A stretch of 64,000 nt of DNA from Panax quinquefolius (Eukaryota; Streptophyta; Magnoliopsida; Apiales; Araliaceae), in assembly GCA_020205615.1 (NCBI GenBank), contig CM035163.1:39690189-39754188 (forward strand), read 5' to 3'. This document shows, in pieces, positions 10,530 through 23,802 of the stretch (the stretch's first letter is position 1; every line of letters begins with the position of its first letter). The notes under the pieces were generated by a model. The model searched no databases, was not told the origin of the DNA, and was given only the letters and a program-made list of their open reading frames with translations. A program made the position numbers and the translations under genes.

Positions 10530-13500
10530 ATGGGTTGTGCTCAATCGAAGATTGATAATGAAGAATCAGTTTCCAGATGCAAAGACCGGAGAAATTTCAT
10601 GAAAGATGCTGTTACTGCCCGGAATGCATTTGCCTCCGGCCACTCCGGGTATGCTATAGCCTTGAAGAATACAGGGGCGGCGTTGAGTGATTACGCCCAA
10701 GGGGAAGCCCACGAGCAAACCCACCATCAATTGGGTCAGATGCATCCTCCTTCAGAACACCCAAAACCCCCACCGCCGCCGATGATGGATCATGGGCTCC
10801 CTCCGCCACCGCCGCCGCTCCCCAGCTTCTCTCCTGCCCCGCCGCCGCTCCCCAGCTTCTCTCCTACCCCGCCGCTCCAGCGTTCGGTTACAATGCCGGA
10901 GTTTATGGGTTCGAAACCTATTAGGAAGATGGAGAGTATTGAAATTGTTGAGGAATTGGATGAGAAAGAAAATGATGAAAGTGAATTGCAATTGAGGAAG
11001 AGGAGAAATGGGGTGAAGGAGGAGACGCCGCCTCGGACTCCGGTGGCACCACCGCCACCTGATTCTAAAGGGATGGCTTGGGACTATTTCTTTATGGTGG
11101 ATAATATGCATGGACCCTCATTAGGTGAAATGGAGGATGTTAGAGAGGAGGATGAGGGAGAAGGTTTTGATGAGAGGTATGATGAAAATGAGATGGACAA
11201 TACTAATAATCATGAGAATTTGGTGGGTGGAAAATTTGGTGGAGTTGTTGTTGAGCCTAAGACCCCAGAGAAAGTGGTGATGGAGGGGTTTACCACTGAG
11301 GAGGAGGAGACGCCGGTGGTGGTGGGGGGTAGGGAGAAGCAATTTATGCACTCCAATACAGCTCCTCCGGATATTAGGAGAGGGGTTGGGAATTATGGTA
11401 AAGGTGGGTCTAGTCAGTCTGGTGTGAACTTGTTGAAGATATTAGGTGACATTGATGATCATTTCCTGAAGGCATCGGAGTGTGCACAAGAGGTGTCGAA
11501 GATGCTTGAGGCGACTCGGTTGCATTATCACTCAAATTTTGCGGACAATCGAGGTTACTAAATTGTCTATTGACGGAGTATATTCGCTTCAATTTTCAGT
11601 ATTTGGTGTTTTTTCTAGAACAATCTTTAGTATTTTGTGTTTGAAGATTATGGCTCTATTGTTTAGGTGTATATATTATATGCTAATATTGATAAATTGA
11701 CCAACTTTACTGTTTGACATTTGAAAATATGGGGAATTTTTTTGGTTTCTAGTCCAAGTGTGATGCGGCAAGTGTTGTTTTGGTTTGTTAGATTTTGGTT
11801 AACATGCCAATAGTGGAACTTTTTTTATCTTGATTTTTTGTTGTTGCATAAGAAATTGTTATGTTCAAATTTTATGGTTAGTAACTTGGTATATTTTTGT
11901 ATCTTGATTAGTCAATGGATTATCAATATGATTTTGTAGCAAGGCAACTTGTCACGTAAAGTTGAATAGTTAGTATCAAGGCATCCCAAGTCATTTGGCA
12001 GCTTTGGCTTATAGTGTTACATGCAGAACTTATACTTCTAATCAGAAGTTTGGCTGTAAATTGTTAGAAAGATTTTAGGAAATTGGGAAGTTTAGATTGC
12101 TCAGTTATCTCTCGTACAAGAAAATGTTCACACAATTGCTTAGAGAATTCTATCTTGATTGTTTGGTAAAAAGCTAAAAACTTGGTATATAATTCGAAAT
12201 TAATCCCAACAGTTGGTATAAATTGAAATGCTTCATTACAGCAATTTAGAAGATTTTAGTTTTGGCCTGAACAGTCTGTAGAAAGTATGTTCTTAAACTA
12301 TCCGTGGTACAGAGTTTGAAGATTTCATATACTTTTCATACTGGTTTTATTGTGCTCAAGGCTTGTCTACCTATATGCTTGTTCTCTTTCTTCCTTTCTT
12401 TTATTGTGTGGATAAATTTCTTTTGTTTGATTCAAGGAGGAAGAGCAGCTATTATTTGGAAAGTTAGGTCACTAAGTTTGCTTCAGTCTGTGTACATGGT
12501 AAACAACAAAAGAAAATAGGAGAAATGTACTTACTGTTTCTCATTTTGTGACTTAGATTCTTCAATTTTAGTTTAAATTGTAGAATATTCCGTTCATTAT
12601 GCTGCTTAGCAGTATGTTATCAAAGTCCGATTTTGTCCACACCGGAACTTCCCAATGTCCCCAAAGACCAGGCATAATTAGTGAGAATTGTCTTCCACTT
12701 GTTATAGGCAGGATGGAGTCCATTGTCCTTCCCCTAAGCTTGTAATATCTTTTCTCATCTAATAAAATTTCTTATTTTTTTTCACTCCGTAAAACTAGCG
12801 AGCGTTACCTACTAGTCTTCCCCAGACAGAGTGCCATGTGAAACAGTTACGAGTGTGATCTGAATAGAATTTCAACTTGCAACTTAGTACTGTTGAACTT
12901 TTGTAATTTATAAATTATAATATTTCTGATATATTATCAGATTCTAATGTATTGCACTATATCTGCAGGACACATTGATCATGCAGCAAGGGTCATGCGT
13001 GTTATTACGTGGAATAAATCATTTAGAGGTGCAATCAATGGTGAAGGTGGGAAGGATAATTATGATACCGAGGAATATGAGACACACGCCACTGTTTTGG
13101 ATAAGTTGTTGGCATGGGAGAAAAAGCTATACGAGGAAGTGAAGGTTCGGTGCATCATTTACATTGGTTTGGTGTTTGCATTTCATTTGTTCTGTTTCTT
13201 TTCTCATTTTTCTTTTTCTCCATCCCATTCTTGGAATTTTTTATCATAGTTGTATTAAATTGTATCTGTTTGGAAGGCTGGTGAGCTTATGAAGCTCGAG
13301 TATCAGAGGAAGGTTTCCCAACTGAACAAGCTGAAAAAACGCGGTGCTAGTTCTGAGTCATTGGAAAAGACAAAGGCTGCTGTAAGTCATTTGCATACAA
13401 GATACATAGTTGACATGCAGTCTCTGGATTCAACAGTCTCAGAAGTAAATCACATACGAGACGATCAGCTGTACCCAAAACTTGTAGCTCTTGTTGACGA

Positions 13501-14480
13501 GTAAGTACTGCAAAGTTATGAAACATTATGAATAATACTTTGGCCCCATTTCTATAATATCTTTACTTTGATGCATAATTAGAGGTCAAGATGTGGGAAT
13601 CCGTGAGCATACATCACCAAAACCAATGTTATAAAAATAGGACATGCGAGTTGTTAACGTTATTAATCTAATTTGCAGGACGGCCATGATGTGGGAATTC
13701 ATGAGCATACATCACCAAAACCAGCTGAAGATTGTGATGGACTTGAAATCCCTAGATGTCTCTGGAACGCCCAAGGAAACCAGCAGACATCACCATGAGC
13801 GCACTGTCCAGCTTTGGAACATCGTTCAAGAATGGCATTTGCAATTCGAGAAGCTTGTGACCAATCAGAAACAATACATCCAAGCTCTTAGCAGCTGGTT
13901 GAAGTTGAATCTTATCCCCATTGAGAGCAACTTAAAGGAGAAAGTATCGTCCCCACCAAGAACCCAGAATCCTCCAATTCAACCCCTCCTCCTTGCTTGG
14001 CATGACCTTCTTGATAAGCTTCCCGATGAGATTGCTAAAACCGCAATCACCTCCTTTGCTGCAGTGATAAAGGCCATTATTGTCCACCAGGAGGAGGAAA
14101 TGAAACTGAAGGAGAAGTGTGAGGAGACAAGAAAGGAGTTTTTACGCAAGAGCCAGGCGTTTGATGATTGGTATCAGAAGTACATGCAACGTAGAACGCC
14201 GCCCGATGAAATGGATCCCGATAGAGGTGCAGAGACAGATCCCAAAGATCCTATTATAGAGAGGCAATTTGCAGTGGAAAGCTTGAAGAAGCGGTTGGAT
14301 GAAGAAGTGGAAGCTCACCAAAAACACTGCATTCAAGTTAGGGACAAGTCACTTGGGAGTCTTAAAATCCGGTTGCCTGAGCTCTTCCGAGCCATGTCAG
14401 ACTATACTCGTTCTTGCATGGAGGGGTATGGAGGGTTGAGATTGATCACGCAATCACAGAAGGCTAATGGAAGTTCCTAA
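10530..14480 (+). CDS. DUF630/DUF632 protein (NRG2/APSR1-like family)
   Basis: Four exons: 10530-11553, 12969-13144, 13277-13500 and 13679-14480. All junctions are GT-AG and the frame closes at 741 aa, normal for the family. The N-terminus MGCAQSKIDNEESVSRCKDRR is the DUF630 domain. Gly2 and Cys3 fit N-myristoylation and palmitoylation, so plasma-membrane attachment is likely. A proline-rich linker (about residues 77-117) and an acidic stretch follow. DUF632 runs from about residue 297 (LLKILGDIDDHFLKASE) to the C-terminus, includes MRVITWNKSFRG, TAMMWEFM and the WxxLxLxxI-type stretch SWLKLNLIPIE, and is helical or coiled-coil. Family members include regulators of nitrate signalling and root growth; the exact role here is inferred. 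Intron 1 (1.4 kb) is the longest. Confidence 0.93.
10798..10874 (+). repeat. Short in-frame duplication in the proline-rich linker
   Basis: A unit of about 36 bp coding PPPLPSFSP plus flanking prolines is present twice in tandem (core 'ccgccgctccccagcttc' at about 10811 and 10842). It lengthens the poly-proline linker between DUF630 and DUF632 without shifting the frame. Confidence 0.7.
13583..13627 (+). repeat. Duplicate of the start of exon 4, lying in intron 3
   Basis: The stretch 'gatgtgggaatccgtgagcatacatcaccaaaacca' at about 13590-13625 repeats exon 4 positions 13689-13724 with about 2-4 differences. It lacks the TTTGCAG acceptor of the true exon, so it should not be spliced in. Confidence 0.7.
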
Positions 14481-16035
14481 TGACAATCTGTTAGCGGGGT
14501 CCATTTTCTTATTTGGAAGTGACTTGGGTTTTCTTGAAAACCTTCTTCTTATTTTCCTTGTTTGGTTGTTTGAATTTATTCATTCATGTTCATGTAGAGT
14601 ATCTGCGTCTGCATTTTTCAAACTAGGAAACTATGCATAAGACCATTCTGCATTTTATCGATCATTTTCCCCTGCAACAATTCTTCTTCTAGATCAAAAT
14701 TTTAAAACCCCATGATAGATAAAATGTTCTGAAATTATTTCTTTACCAGTGTAGGATCCTTACCAGGGGATTCAGAAATTATTGTTACCCAATTATACTG
14801 CAGTTGGTCAACTCAGAAACTCCTTGATTTTGATTCTTCAACTCATCATCTACAGCCTTCAGAAATAATGATGTGCCCCTGAAAAACAAGAGTGTATGTG
14901 CAACCTGTGTTACATACACAACAAAATCCTTTTATTTATTATCAGATTCTTGCAAAATTAAAATTGCAACACTCTTTAGTGCAGCTGGGATGGAGGGGTT
15001 GTAACATTATGGGTAGAGCTCAGTTTAAATCAATTCATTGTTTCAACCAGCGTTAGTTAATTGGGTAATCTTAGCTCACTATATGTCTCTTACAACCCGA
15101 GTTCTTGTCTCTAAAACTATATTTGCAAATTGACATGTTTCGACATGAGAATAAAATGTTACACTACTAATTGTGAAAGTGTAACAAACATATTGCTTGT
15201 GTGTATGTATGGAAAAGTGGTTAGAATGAAATTAACTTTGGTCAATTGATCAATAATATTAAATACATGAGAATAGGAATATGATCTCTTTTCTGCATAA
15301 GATAGTGTATTTGGTCAATTGACCAACTTATATGTGTACGGGTATTGTAGTAAATTTTTATATATTTTTTGTGATACTATTTATGTTCCACAGAAAAATA
15401 AGTCGTCATATTTTAAACTATTAAAATCAATTTGTGAAAATTTAAAATTGATATGAATTAATTCAGTTTATATGGTACAATTGTGTATTATAAGATATTA
15501 AAAAATATTACTAATAAAAATTACCTACTTTCAAATTTTAATTTATATAAAATTTTAGTAAATGCATATCAATTTAAATTCTAAATTTATGTAAATCAAC
15601 TTCAAAAAGTAAAAGAAGGAACTAATATTTACTAGACATTTTGGTAAAAAGTTGATTTCTCTATTAATATTTTACATAGTTTTTTGATATTTTTATATTA
15701 AAATTGTCGCTATAAATTCTATAGTGACTTTCGCTATACATTTATAATAATATTTTTTATATATAAATATCAAAAAAATATAAAAAATAATTTAGAAATA
15801 TTAAAGACCAAAATATAACCCTGACATTTTTTTTGTGGGACGGCGCAGGCGCTCTCTATCTATCTTTCTTCTCCAATAAAAAGGAGAACCCTAATCTAAT
15901 CTGTTTATCAGAACTAATCGGCTTCATCTTTCTCTTTTGATTGCAGAAATATATATACAAATCTCTATAGATATATGTATACCTCTATATGTACAAACGC
16001 ATAATTCTTCATACATACAGAGCTGTATTCCTTGA
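14481..16035. other. Intergenic spacer and 5' UTR of the AFC3 gene
   Basis: From 14481 to about 14750 lies the 3' UTR and downstream region of the DUF630/632 gene. After that the sequence is AT-rich, with a palindromic hairpin at 15650-15815. The segment 15840-16035 is a CT-rich leader before the ATG at 16036. I see no other gene. Confidence 0.6.
15650..15815. repeat. AT-rich hairpin, MITE-like
   Basis: Arms pair 'ttttttgatatttttata' (about 15682-15699) with 'tatataaatatcaaaaaaat' (about 15760-15779). The centre contains 'gtcgctata' and 'tcgctata'. No clear target duplication was found. Confidence 0.5.
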
Positions 16036-19000
16036 ATGGTGGCGATTGAAATGGTGGATGAAAAGGATCATAGCAGGAAACGACGCCGTCTTACATGGGA
16101 TGTGGCGCCTCCTGAACAAACAGAGGTTGGTTTTGGCTTTGGGCCCTTTATGATTGATTTAGGGTTTGATTTTCGTTTTTAGTTGAAGAAAATTGTTCCA
16201 GGGCCAGAAATGAATTAGGGTTTTGTGTTTTGGGTCCAATAAACTGAGGTATTGGGAATGATTTGGTGCAGGCTTATGGTGAGATTCGGCCTCCGGGGTT
16301 GTGCCGTCACGTTTCGCCGCCGAAAAGGGATGATGATCGTGATGGTCATTACGTGTTTAATCTTGGGGAGAATCTTACTCCAAGATGTGAGATTTTAATT
16401 GAATGTTATGGGTGGTTGTTTGGTTATTTCATTTTAATTGTTGAGTTGGAAAAGATATGATTTTTATGAAGCGGGTTGAAATTTTCTACCACTCTTTAAC
16501 TTATTAATATTATGTTAGAGTTCCATATTCAATTTCTGTTTTATTATTGCTGAACCTACAGAAGCTCTCACATGGACAAATGTTTGAATGAATTTGATTA
16601 ATGATTATGTTACTCAATTTTTTTAACTAGTTATGCTTATGCCTATTGAAGTTTTCGTTTAAATTATATCTGGAGATTGTGTTTTTGATTAACACAATGA
16701 ATCTAGTTTGGACTGACTTGAGGTATCAAAGATTTGATGTTGAAACTGGAAGCACTTTTGTCCATAAAGTGGTTCTATATCAATCTTATAGCAACTGGAT
16801 AGACAATTTTATTGGGACAAGATACAATATGTTGTCAGTGTTTTTTCTCTTTTACTTCAAAAGAAATATATAATTCAAGATCTTAGTTAGTTGGTTTCAA
16901 GTCCGATCAGCTCGTGATGCTTCAAGGATACTTCTCCCAGTTTAATTTTTATATACAAATGTGTGTGTGTATGAGAAATTGGGAAGTTGGTTTAACCCAA
17001 TTAACCCCTACCCTAAATCTTTAGATATTTTTACTTTTATTAAGTTTGTCTAATGTTGTCATATACACTGCTGAATTACAAGATCTTAATGTCTATATGT
17101 ACTTGCGAACTGATTCTTGAAAAATTTTCTTCTCTCTAATGTTTTACAGATAAAATACTCAGCAAGATGGGTGAAGGTTAGCTGTCAAGTGTCTGCTCTC
17201 TACAAACTCTTATATTTTTGCCATTCTTCTTCTGTCGTCACAGCAAATTGCTAGTGCTGTAGGCACATTTGGTCGAGTATTGGAGTGTTGGGATCGTCAA
17301 ACACGAGAATATGTGGCAATCAAAGTAGTTCGAAGCATACGCAAATATCGTGATGCAGCAATGATTGAAGTAGATGTACTTGAGAAGCTATCTAAAAATG
17401 ATAAAGGCGGATCACAGTACGTCTCAATTGGTTTTTATTTGGAATAAGGGTTTTTCCCTTGTGTTGTCATATCTTACAACACTTTTTGCTCTCTTGTGTA
17501 GCTGTGTGCAGATTCGGAATTGGTTTGATTACCGCAACCATATATGTATTGTAAGTATGCAATTGAAAATTTCTTCTTTTTTTTTGCTAAATTGCTATTG
17601 AAAATTTCTACTTGTACATTGATTTTTTTTTTTTACTTTTTTTTCCTGCTCTCTTTCAGTGTATATTTTATCAGTGAATTACGGTACCTAAATACCTATC
17701 ATCCAAGATCTTTAATTCTTTATGAGAGGTTTAAAGGACTCTTGGTCAATACTCTGAACTGATGATCGGCTTAACATTTGGCTCCTCTAGGAGCAGCACA
17801 ACGCTTGTTGTAGGAGTAGTTGGTCTTTGTACCTTTGGTTTGTTGTTGATCTTTGCTGATGTACTTCTCCATACAAAGTTGCATGCCTCTTGTGAATAGG
17901 CATACTAATAATCCTGACTCTGCTAGCTTAAATGGTTTACTTATGAACTTCATTCATGACAACGTGAACTAAACCAAAAATTTCATTTGAATGAATTTCA
18001 ATGGTGTTATCAGGTGTTTGAGAGGCTTGGACCAAGTTTATTTGATTTTCTAAAGAGAAATAAATACTCACCATTTCCTGTGGATCTTGTTCGAGAATTT
18101 GGACGTCAGCTTTTGGAATCTGTAGCATGTGTGTGGATTGTTCTTGGCCTTACTTTGTCCCTCTCATTTTGTACTTTCTTTTTTTGACCAGTTACCCAGA
18201 TTTAGTTCTTGGCTGTGTTTTACTTGTCCAGGGTCTAGTATTGTGGCTTTCAAACCAATTTTGTTTAACACATTTGTTATGATTTATCATACTCAACAGA
18301 TATGCATGACCTATGCTTAATCCACACTGACCTGAAGCCAGAAAATATACTACTTGTGTCTTCTGAATATCTAAAGCTTCCTGGCTGCAAGGTATTTGCA
18401 TTCTAAAGTTGGAACCATTTATAATTGGGTATAGACTCAATTATTATATTAAATAAATTTTTGGATTGGTACAGAGGATTTCTTCAGATGAAACGCAGTT
18501 CAGGTGCTTGCCAAAGTCAAGTGCCATTAAGCTGATTGATTTTGGTAGTACTGCATATGATAATCAGAACCATAGCTCCATTGTTTCCACAAGGCATTAC
18601 AGAGCACCCGAGGTTATTCTAGGTAACTAATACTGTTGGGAAAGAGAGATGCATCGGTTCTGTTTACTTTTTATTCCCGTGTTGTGTCTCAAGGCCACTA
18701 ACAGTAGGTAATCTACAATGATGTTCAATAGCTAGAATCATGAAAATGAATGGTCACCCGGGATTTACTAGAACAATCAAGAGACTGTTTTAGTTCCAGA
18801 ACGCAAGTGATGTCAAAGAATTGGTATAGAAAAAGAGACTTTTAGAATTGGAGATTTGACTAATTCCCTGATAGTATTTACTGTGTATGCTATCTTTTTA
18901 AAAGATGCTTATGCTATTTAAATTACAATATCTGCCCTTTCTGTTGATTAGAGAAACAATTTTTAAACCTTTTAATCATGATTGTACTTGTGATTAATTG

Positions 19001-20383
19001 GAGGTAGAATTTTGTATCTTCTGCACCTTAAATGATGCACGTAAAATTTTGAACTTGTAATGTTGGAAAATAGCTACCGTAAGATGTTAGTCTTAGTAAT
19101 TTAAGTAATTTGTCAAGCGCTAGAAATAAATGTTTGGAGGAGTTTCATGAATTAAACGATCCATGTTCCTTGAATAGAATGCTCAACTGTAACAATTTTT
19201 GACCTGTCTGTGATTTTTGGAATTGTTTTGACGTGATAAAAGTAAACACTTCTTTAGCAGAATGTCTTGAGATGGTATCCACTATGTGGGTTATAAAATT
19301 CAACTATCCTCCATCCGGGTGCTCTCGATCTTATGTAGACCCTGAAAAGCGAATATATCCTATATATTCTTAAATTTCAAAAACATAATTTTGATCATGC
19401 TTTTAGCCCAATGAGGTTGTCTGCTGCTATTGTGTTCTAATTTTATATTGAAGTTCTGGTTTGGATTACGTACAAGATATTATTGTTATAATTAGAAAAT
19501 GGATTTAGATTTATGTTTGATGTCAAAGATTTGATAACTGGTGAATTGTTTCTCATTCCCTTTTTATATATGTGCTTGTTGCAGGTCTAGGATGGAGCTA
19601 CCCATGTGATATATGGAGTATTGGTTGCATACTTGTTGAACTTTGCTCGGTTAGTCCTGTACTTTTCTTCTTCTTACTGATATATCACAGTCAGAAAATG
19701 AAATAGTTTACATAAATCAGTAAATTATTATGTCAGGGTGAAGCATTGTTTCAGACACACGAGAATTTGGAACATTTGGCAATGATGGAGAGGGTTTTAG
19801 GGCCTCTGCCAGAGCATATGATTCGAAGGGCAGAGTAAGTTATTCGTGAAATTGTGGGAAGAATATCTTGTACATAAAAAATTGTTTAATTCAATAAATA
19901 TGATTATTTGTGCTGATGAATATAGAGGCATAGTTTGGATATTGCATTATAATAAATTATGTTTATGCTTGCTTCAACTGATGCAGCCGTGGTGCTGAAA
20001 AGTACTTCAGGCGATCTCGACTTAACTGGCCTGAAGGAGCAGTTTCAAGAGAGAGTATTAGAGCAGTGAAAAAGCTAGACCGCCTGAAGGTTCCATCTTT
20101 ACCACCTTTTTTTTTCCTTTCTGCTTTTATAGTATGTGGACCATCACATTCGATGTTATTTTGTAGCATTTTATGTTATATAATTTGTGCAGCTTTAAAT
20201 TCCATGGCCATTTTAAATAATAGATTCATCTCTGTTTTATTGCAGAATATGTTATCACAATATTTGGGATGCTCAAGATCTTCCTTTATTGATTTGCTGC
20301 ATGATTTGTTGAAGTTTGACCCATCTGAGCGGCTCACAGCTCGAGAAGCTCTAGAGCATCCCTTCTTTCAGATCCCGACTTGA
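16036..20383 (+). CDS. AFC3: LAMMER/CLK-type dual-specificity protein kinase, AFC3-like
   Basis: Twelve exons: 16036-16125, 16272-16386, 17150-17176, 17263-17416, 17502-17550, 18014-18128, 18300-18391, 18475-18622, 19585-19649, 19737-19834, 19987-20089 and 20246-20383. All are GT-AG and sum to 397 aa. A short basic N-terminus ([11 protein letters not shown]) precedes a complete kinase domain: Gly-rich loop GEGTFGRV (76-83), VAIK with Lys98, HTDLKPEN with catalytic Asp194, DFG at 236-238, TRHYRAPEV, and the family hallmark [12 protein letters not shown] (297-308). The length and the [13 protein letters not shown] context fit AFC3 better than the longer AFC1 and AFC2. CLK kinases phosphorylate SR splicing factors in the nucleus and respond to temperature. 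All catalytic residues are intact. Paralogue choice within AFC1-3 is inference. Confidence 0.95.
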
Positions 20384-20756
20384 GGAAACCGGTCTGAAGT
20401 GCGTGTGATCATCATGTCCATGGGATTTTTTTGGTAGCTGGTTTAGAATATGGGTTTTACCTCTCATGTAATATAAATGCAGTTCAATGCAATGTATATT
20501 CCTTTATGAAGGCCAATCTTTCATTGAAAATTTTCAATGGTCCAAGGATCAATAATTTGGATGGGATCCTCCTTATTCAAGACTAGCAAATGCCTACCCC
20601 CAGACATTCTTGAATTGGCTCAAGTTTGTTCTATTTTTCTCTTGTTAGAATGGATTGATCTTGGGCCATTAATTTGCAGTGCCTGATCCCAAGTGAAAGT
20701 GAGTACTTTCAAAAGTAATGTTCTTAGTCATTTGAATTCGAACAAATGACCAAGAC

Positions 20757-20766
20757 CATATATATA

Positions 20767-20839
<73 letters not shown>
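20757..20839. repeat. (TA)n microsatellite
   Basis: A nearly pure TA run of about 80 bp, broken once by 'tgtg', lies 370 bp downstream of the AFC3 stop. Open frames of alternating Ile-Tyr here are artefacts. Confidence 0.95.
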
Positions 20840-20843
<4 letters not shown>

Positions 20844-20949
20844 CAGGATCAGATCATCTTTATCTTACTTACAGTGTTCACCTTTCCCTTTAGCAGACGG
20901 ACCCGTGAATTCGATTCGGTTACGAATGCAACCAGTAAATTCATACTTT

Positions 20950-21285
20950 TAAAGAACGTTATATGTTGTTCGTCGCTAAAAGTATAGGCTTGCCAGATTA
21001 TATAACCAAAACCGTCGTCGAGTTCGTCGCTAAAGGGGGTGAGAGCAAATAATAAGATAAAGGTATGACTTGATCCTTGCTCTATTATATATATATAGGG
21101 CTATATGTATATACACAGTTGTGTAATACACAATAGGATTATGGCGACGGATTTTTGGGCTATGGCGACGGTAAACTGTCGTCATAGCCCAGAATAGCTA
21201 TAACGACGGGTGAAACAGTCGCTAGTCCAAAAAACTGTTGTCATAATCGACTGTGTAATACACAGCTGTGTACATTCATTTTTTT
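20950..21285. repeat. Non-autonomous element remnant with GCGACGG motifs
   Basis: The segment contains 'cgtcgctaaaagtatagg', 'tcgtcgctaaaggggg', 'tatggcgacgg' (twice) and the paired ends 'cacagttgtgtaatacaca' (about 21115) and 'tgtgtaatacacagctgtg' (about 21253). This is like the subterminal repeats of plant CACTA-derived or other MITEs. Boundaries and superfamily are uncertain. Confidence 0.45.
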
Positions 21286-21289
21286 CATA

Positions 21290-21665
21290 TATATATATGA
21301 AAATGATCCATAACATTTATTTGTTATAAATGAGAAATGGGCAAATAACATCATAAGCATCCATTACATAAATTAAGGGCTCAGATTTAAAACACAATTT
21401 TGTCATCCGCTAGTTGAACTAGCGGACACAAAAAATTTAGGTGCAGTATTTATCCGAGGTTTAAAAAATAGATCTTAATGGCTTTATATGGGGTAATTTG
21501 GACCTAAATTTTTTTTTTATGTGTCCGCTAGCTCAATTAGCGGATGACGAAATTGTGTTTTAAATCTGAGCCTTTAATTTATGTAATGGATGGTTATAAT
21601 GATATTTACCTATTTTTCATCCATAACAAATATATGTTATGGATTATTTTTCATAGGATATATTT
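21290..21665. repeat. Long-arm hairpin MITE
   Basis: Two arms of about 150-170 bp face each other. 'gatccataacatttatttg', 'catccattacataaattaag', 'gctcagatttaaaacacaat' and 'catccgctagttgaactagc' in the left arm reappear reverse-complemented in 21510-21660. The centre is near 21475. Arms match at roughly 85-90% by eye. No coding capacity. Confidence 0.8.
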
Positions 21666-23020
21666 GTTCTATATATATATGACAGACCGAATAAATAAAT
21701 GCGAGACGTCGCTAAAGGAGAGTGTAAGCAAGATGAAATTTAGATAAAGTAGGTGAGTTTAAGATCCGAATCGTGTATATATATATATATATATATATAT
21801 AAGATGGGTTCATAGAAATAGTGACATCAAGATATTGTTGAGTAAAGATTAACATACACGTTCCTAAACCTTAGGACCATTGTTTGTATGAAAGGAGAAG
21901 GGAGAACGCTCATCCAACTTGCTCTCCCCCAACTTGTAGTTAAGGAAAATGATACATATTGTGTGTGTATTTTTACGTTCATTTTTTGATTGTCAGTTAT
22001 ATGGATTAATAGTAACTTTTTTAGAAAGATGTGTAATAATCGTCCCTCCTATAATTCTTACCGATAACATATATTACTAAGTTTCGCAATTATAATTTGG
22101 CACAAATTTATTTCAATACATAGCAGAACTATGTGGTTAATAAGAGTTCTGTGGTAGTAAAAACACTAAAAAAATTAAAAAGAAAATCTACCTAGCCTTT
22201 GCCCAAATATTATAAGGGTGAGAACCTAGTAAATGACAGTGTACTATCATTTGTCAAGCACAGCCTTCGCTATAGTTTTATGCCTTGCTTGTAAACTTTA
22301 ATTAATTTTATAGTACCTTGCTTGCAAGCAATACATAATAAAGATAAGTTCTAGATTTAAAATTTAAATTTTAAATTTTAGGTTTAATTCTCACCAGATG
22401 AATGATTTTTTTTTTGTGTGTGAACTATACTGATATTGTAGGTGGCGATTATTAATGTTATTATAAAATTTATTTGTGCTTGTACTAATATCTATTCTAT
22501 ATTATAAAAAAATTAAAATCTGAATAATTAGTATATCTTAATAAATTAGATTATCTAAGTGAAATAACATTTGAATTTTAAAAATTGTTTGGTAATTAAA
22601 AAGTATAAAATATTTTAATGACTTTTAAATTTAAAAATATTAATTTTAAATTTAAAATATTTTAAATTAAATTTTGAAAACTCAATAATGATATTAAAAT
22701 TTAGAATGGAGGGAGTACAATATTTATAAATACTCCATAGATTTAAATTTTTCATTAAGAGACAGCTCATATTTATTTAGATTTATATCTTTCTCTTATC
22801 GATTAAGAGACGATAAAAGACAAACAAAATTTTATCAAACAATTTTACCCTCTTATCGAATCAGATGTGGAACTGTTAAGAGATAAACAAACATCATCGA
22901 ACAGTAGTGTCTTTGACCTCTTGTATCCTCACTTTATAATCCAAATTATATCCTCCTTTTTTAACTCAAGAAATTATAATTTCATGATTATTAACATAAT
23001 TTAAGACTTGTTCTTCTATG
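21666..23020. other. AT-rich spacer
   Basis: There is no gene. A second (TA)n run lies at 21776-21800. Around 22560-22730 is a palindrome-rich stretch of 'aattttaaa' type. The rest shows nothing I can name. Confidence 0.6.
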
Positions 23021-23170
23021 CAGACAGGAAAATGAGACAGAAATATTGGACAGGAGTGTATTTAACTTTTATCTATTTATGTTTTGACCCTCAATAGAGA
23101 TAAAAATATAAATAGATAAAAGTTAAATACACCTCCTGTTCAATATTTCTGTCCCATTTTCTTGTCTGTC
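23021..23170. repeat. Near-perfect hairpin MITE, about 150 bp
   Basis: The left arm begins 'agacaggaaaatgagacaga' and carries 'aacttttatctattta'. The right arm is its reverse complement, ending 'attttcttgtctgtct'. Arms are about 60 bp with few mismatches, and the loop is about 25 bp (centre near 23092). Confidence 0.8.
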
Positions 23171-23802
23171 TAGACTTTTTGTAAGACTTAAAGTAAGTGT
23201 CGATTTAGTCTTTTGAATAAAATTCACTTGTAAGTTTTAAAATAAACAGTCCATTATCTACCTACTTCCTAATTTTTCTCTCAACTTATTTTTTCTAATT
23301 TTACATAATTCGACATTTTACTCTTATTTGTCCACTTATGTGCGTCTTTTTTTTATCTTTCTCTATTCATAATCATGAGTTTTTTCTATTATTCAAGGTT
23401 CTCAGACTCGGATAGTTTATCAAATCGTATCGAATAAATGGATCGTCTAACCAGTGATCGAATCGTTATTGACCCAGTGACGTCATTAATATGTAATAAA
23501 TAATTAAATATATTAATTATTATTTATTATATATAATATTTAGTAAATATGTAAAATTAATCTATTTATTTAAAAAAAATAAACTTATTTGTATGATATT
23601 TACTTTATACAATTCAAATAAATACTAAATTTATATGAAAAAAAGATATTAATCATGATATTACTTAAAAATAATATTTTAATTTTCCAAGTAAAATGAC
23701 AAAATACCCTACCCCATACTAAGACACAATCAATAAGTCTCAGAATGGTAAAGATTCAGTTCCACCGGGTATGAGGTTGGATTTGTTTTTGTTTTTTTTA
23801 GC

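Noticed and set aside
20746..20987. Open frames of alternating Ile and Tyr
   Set aside because: They are translations of the (TA)n microsatellite.
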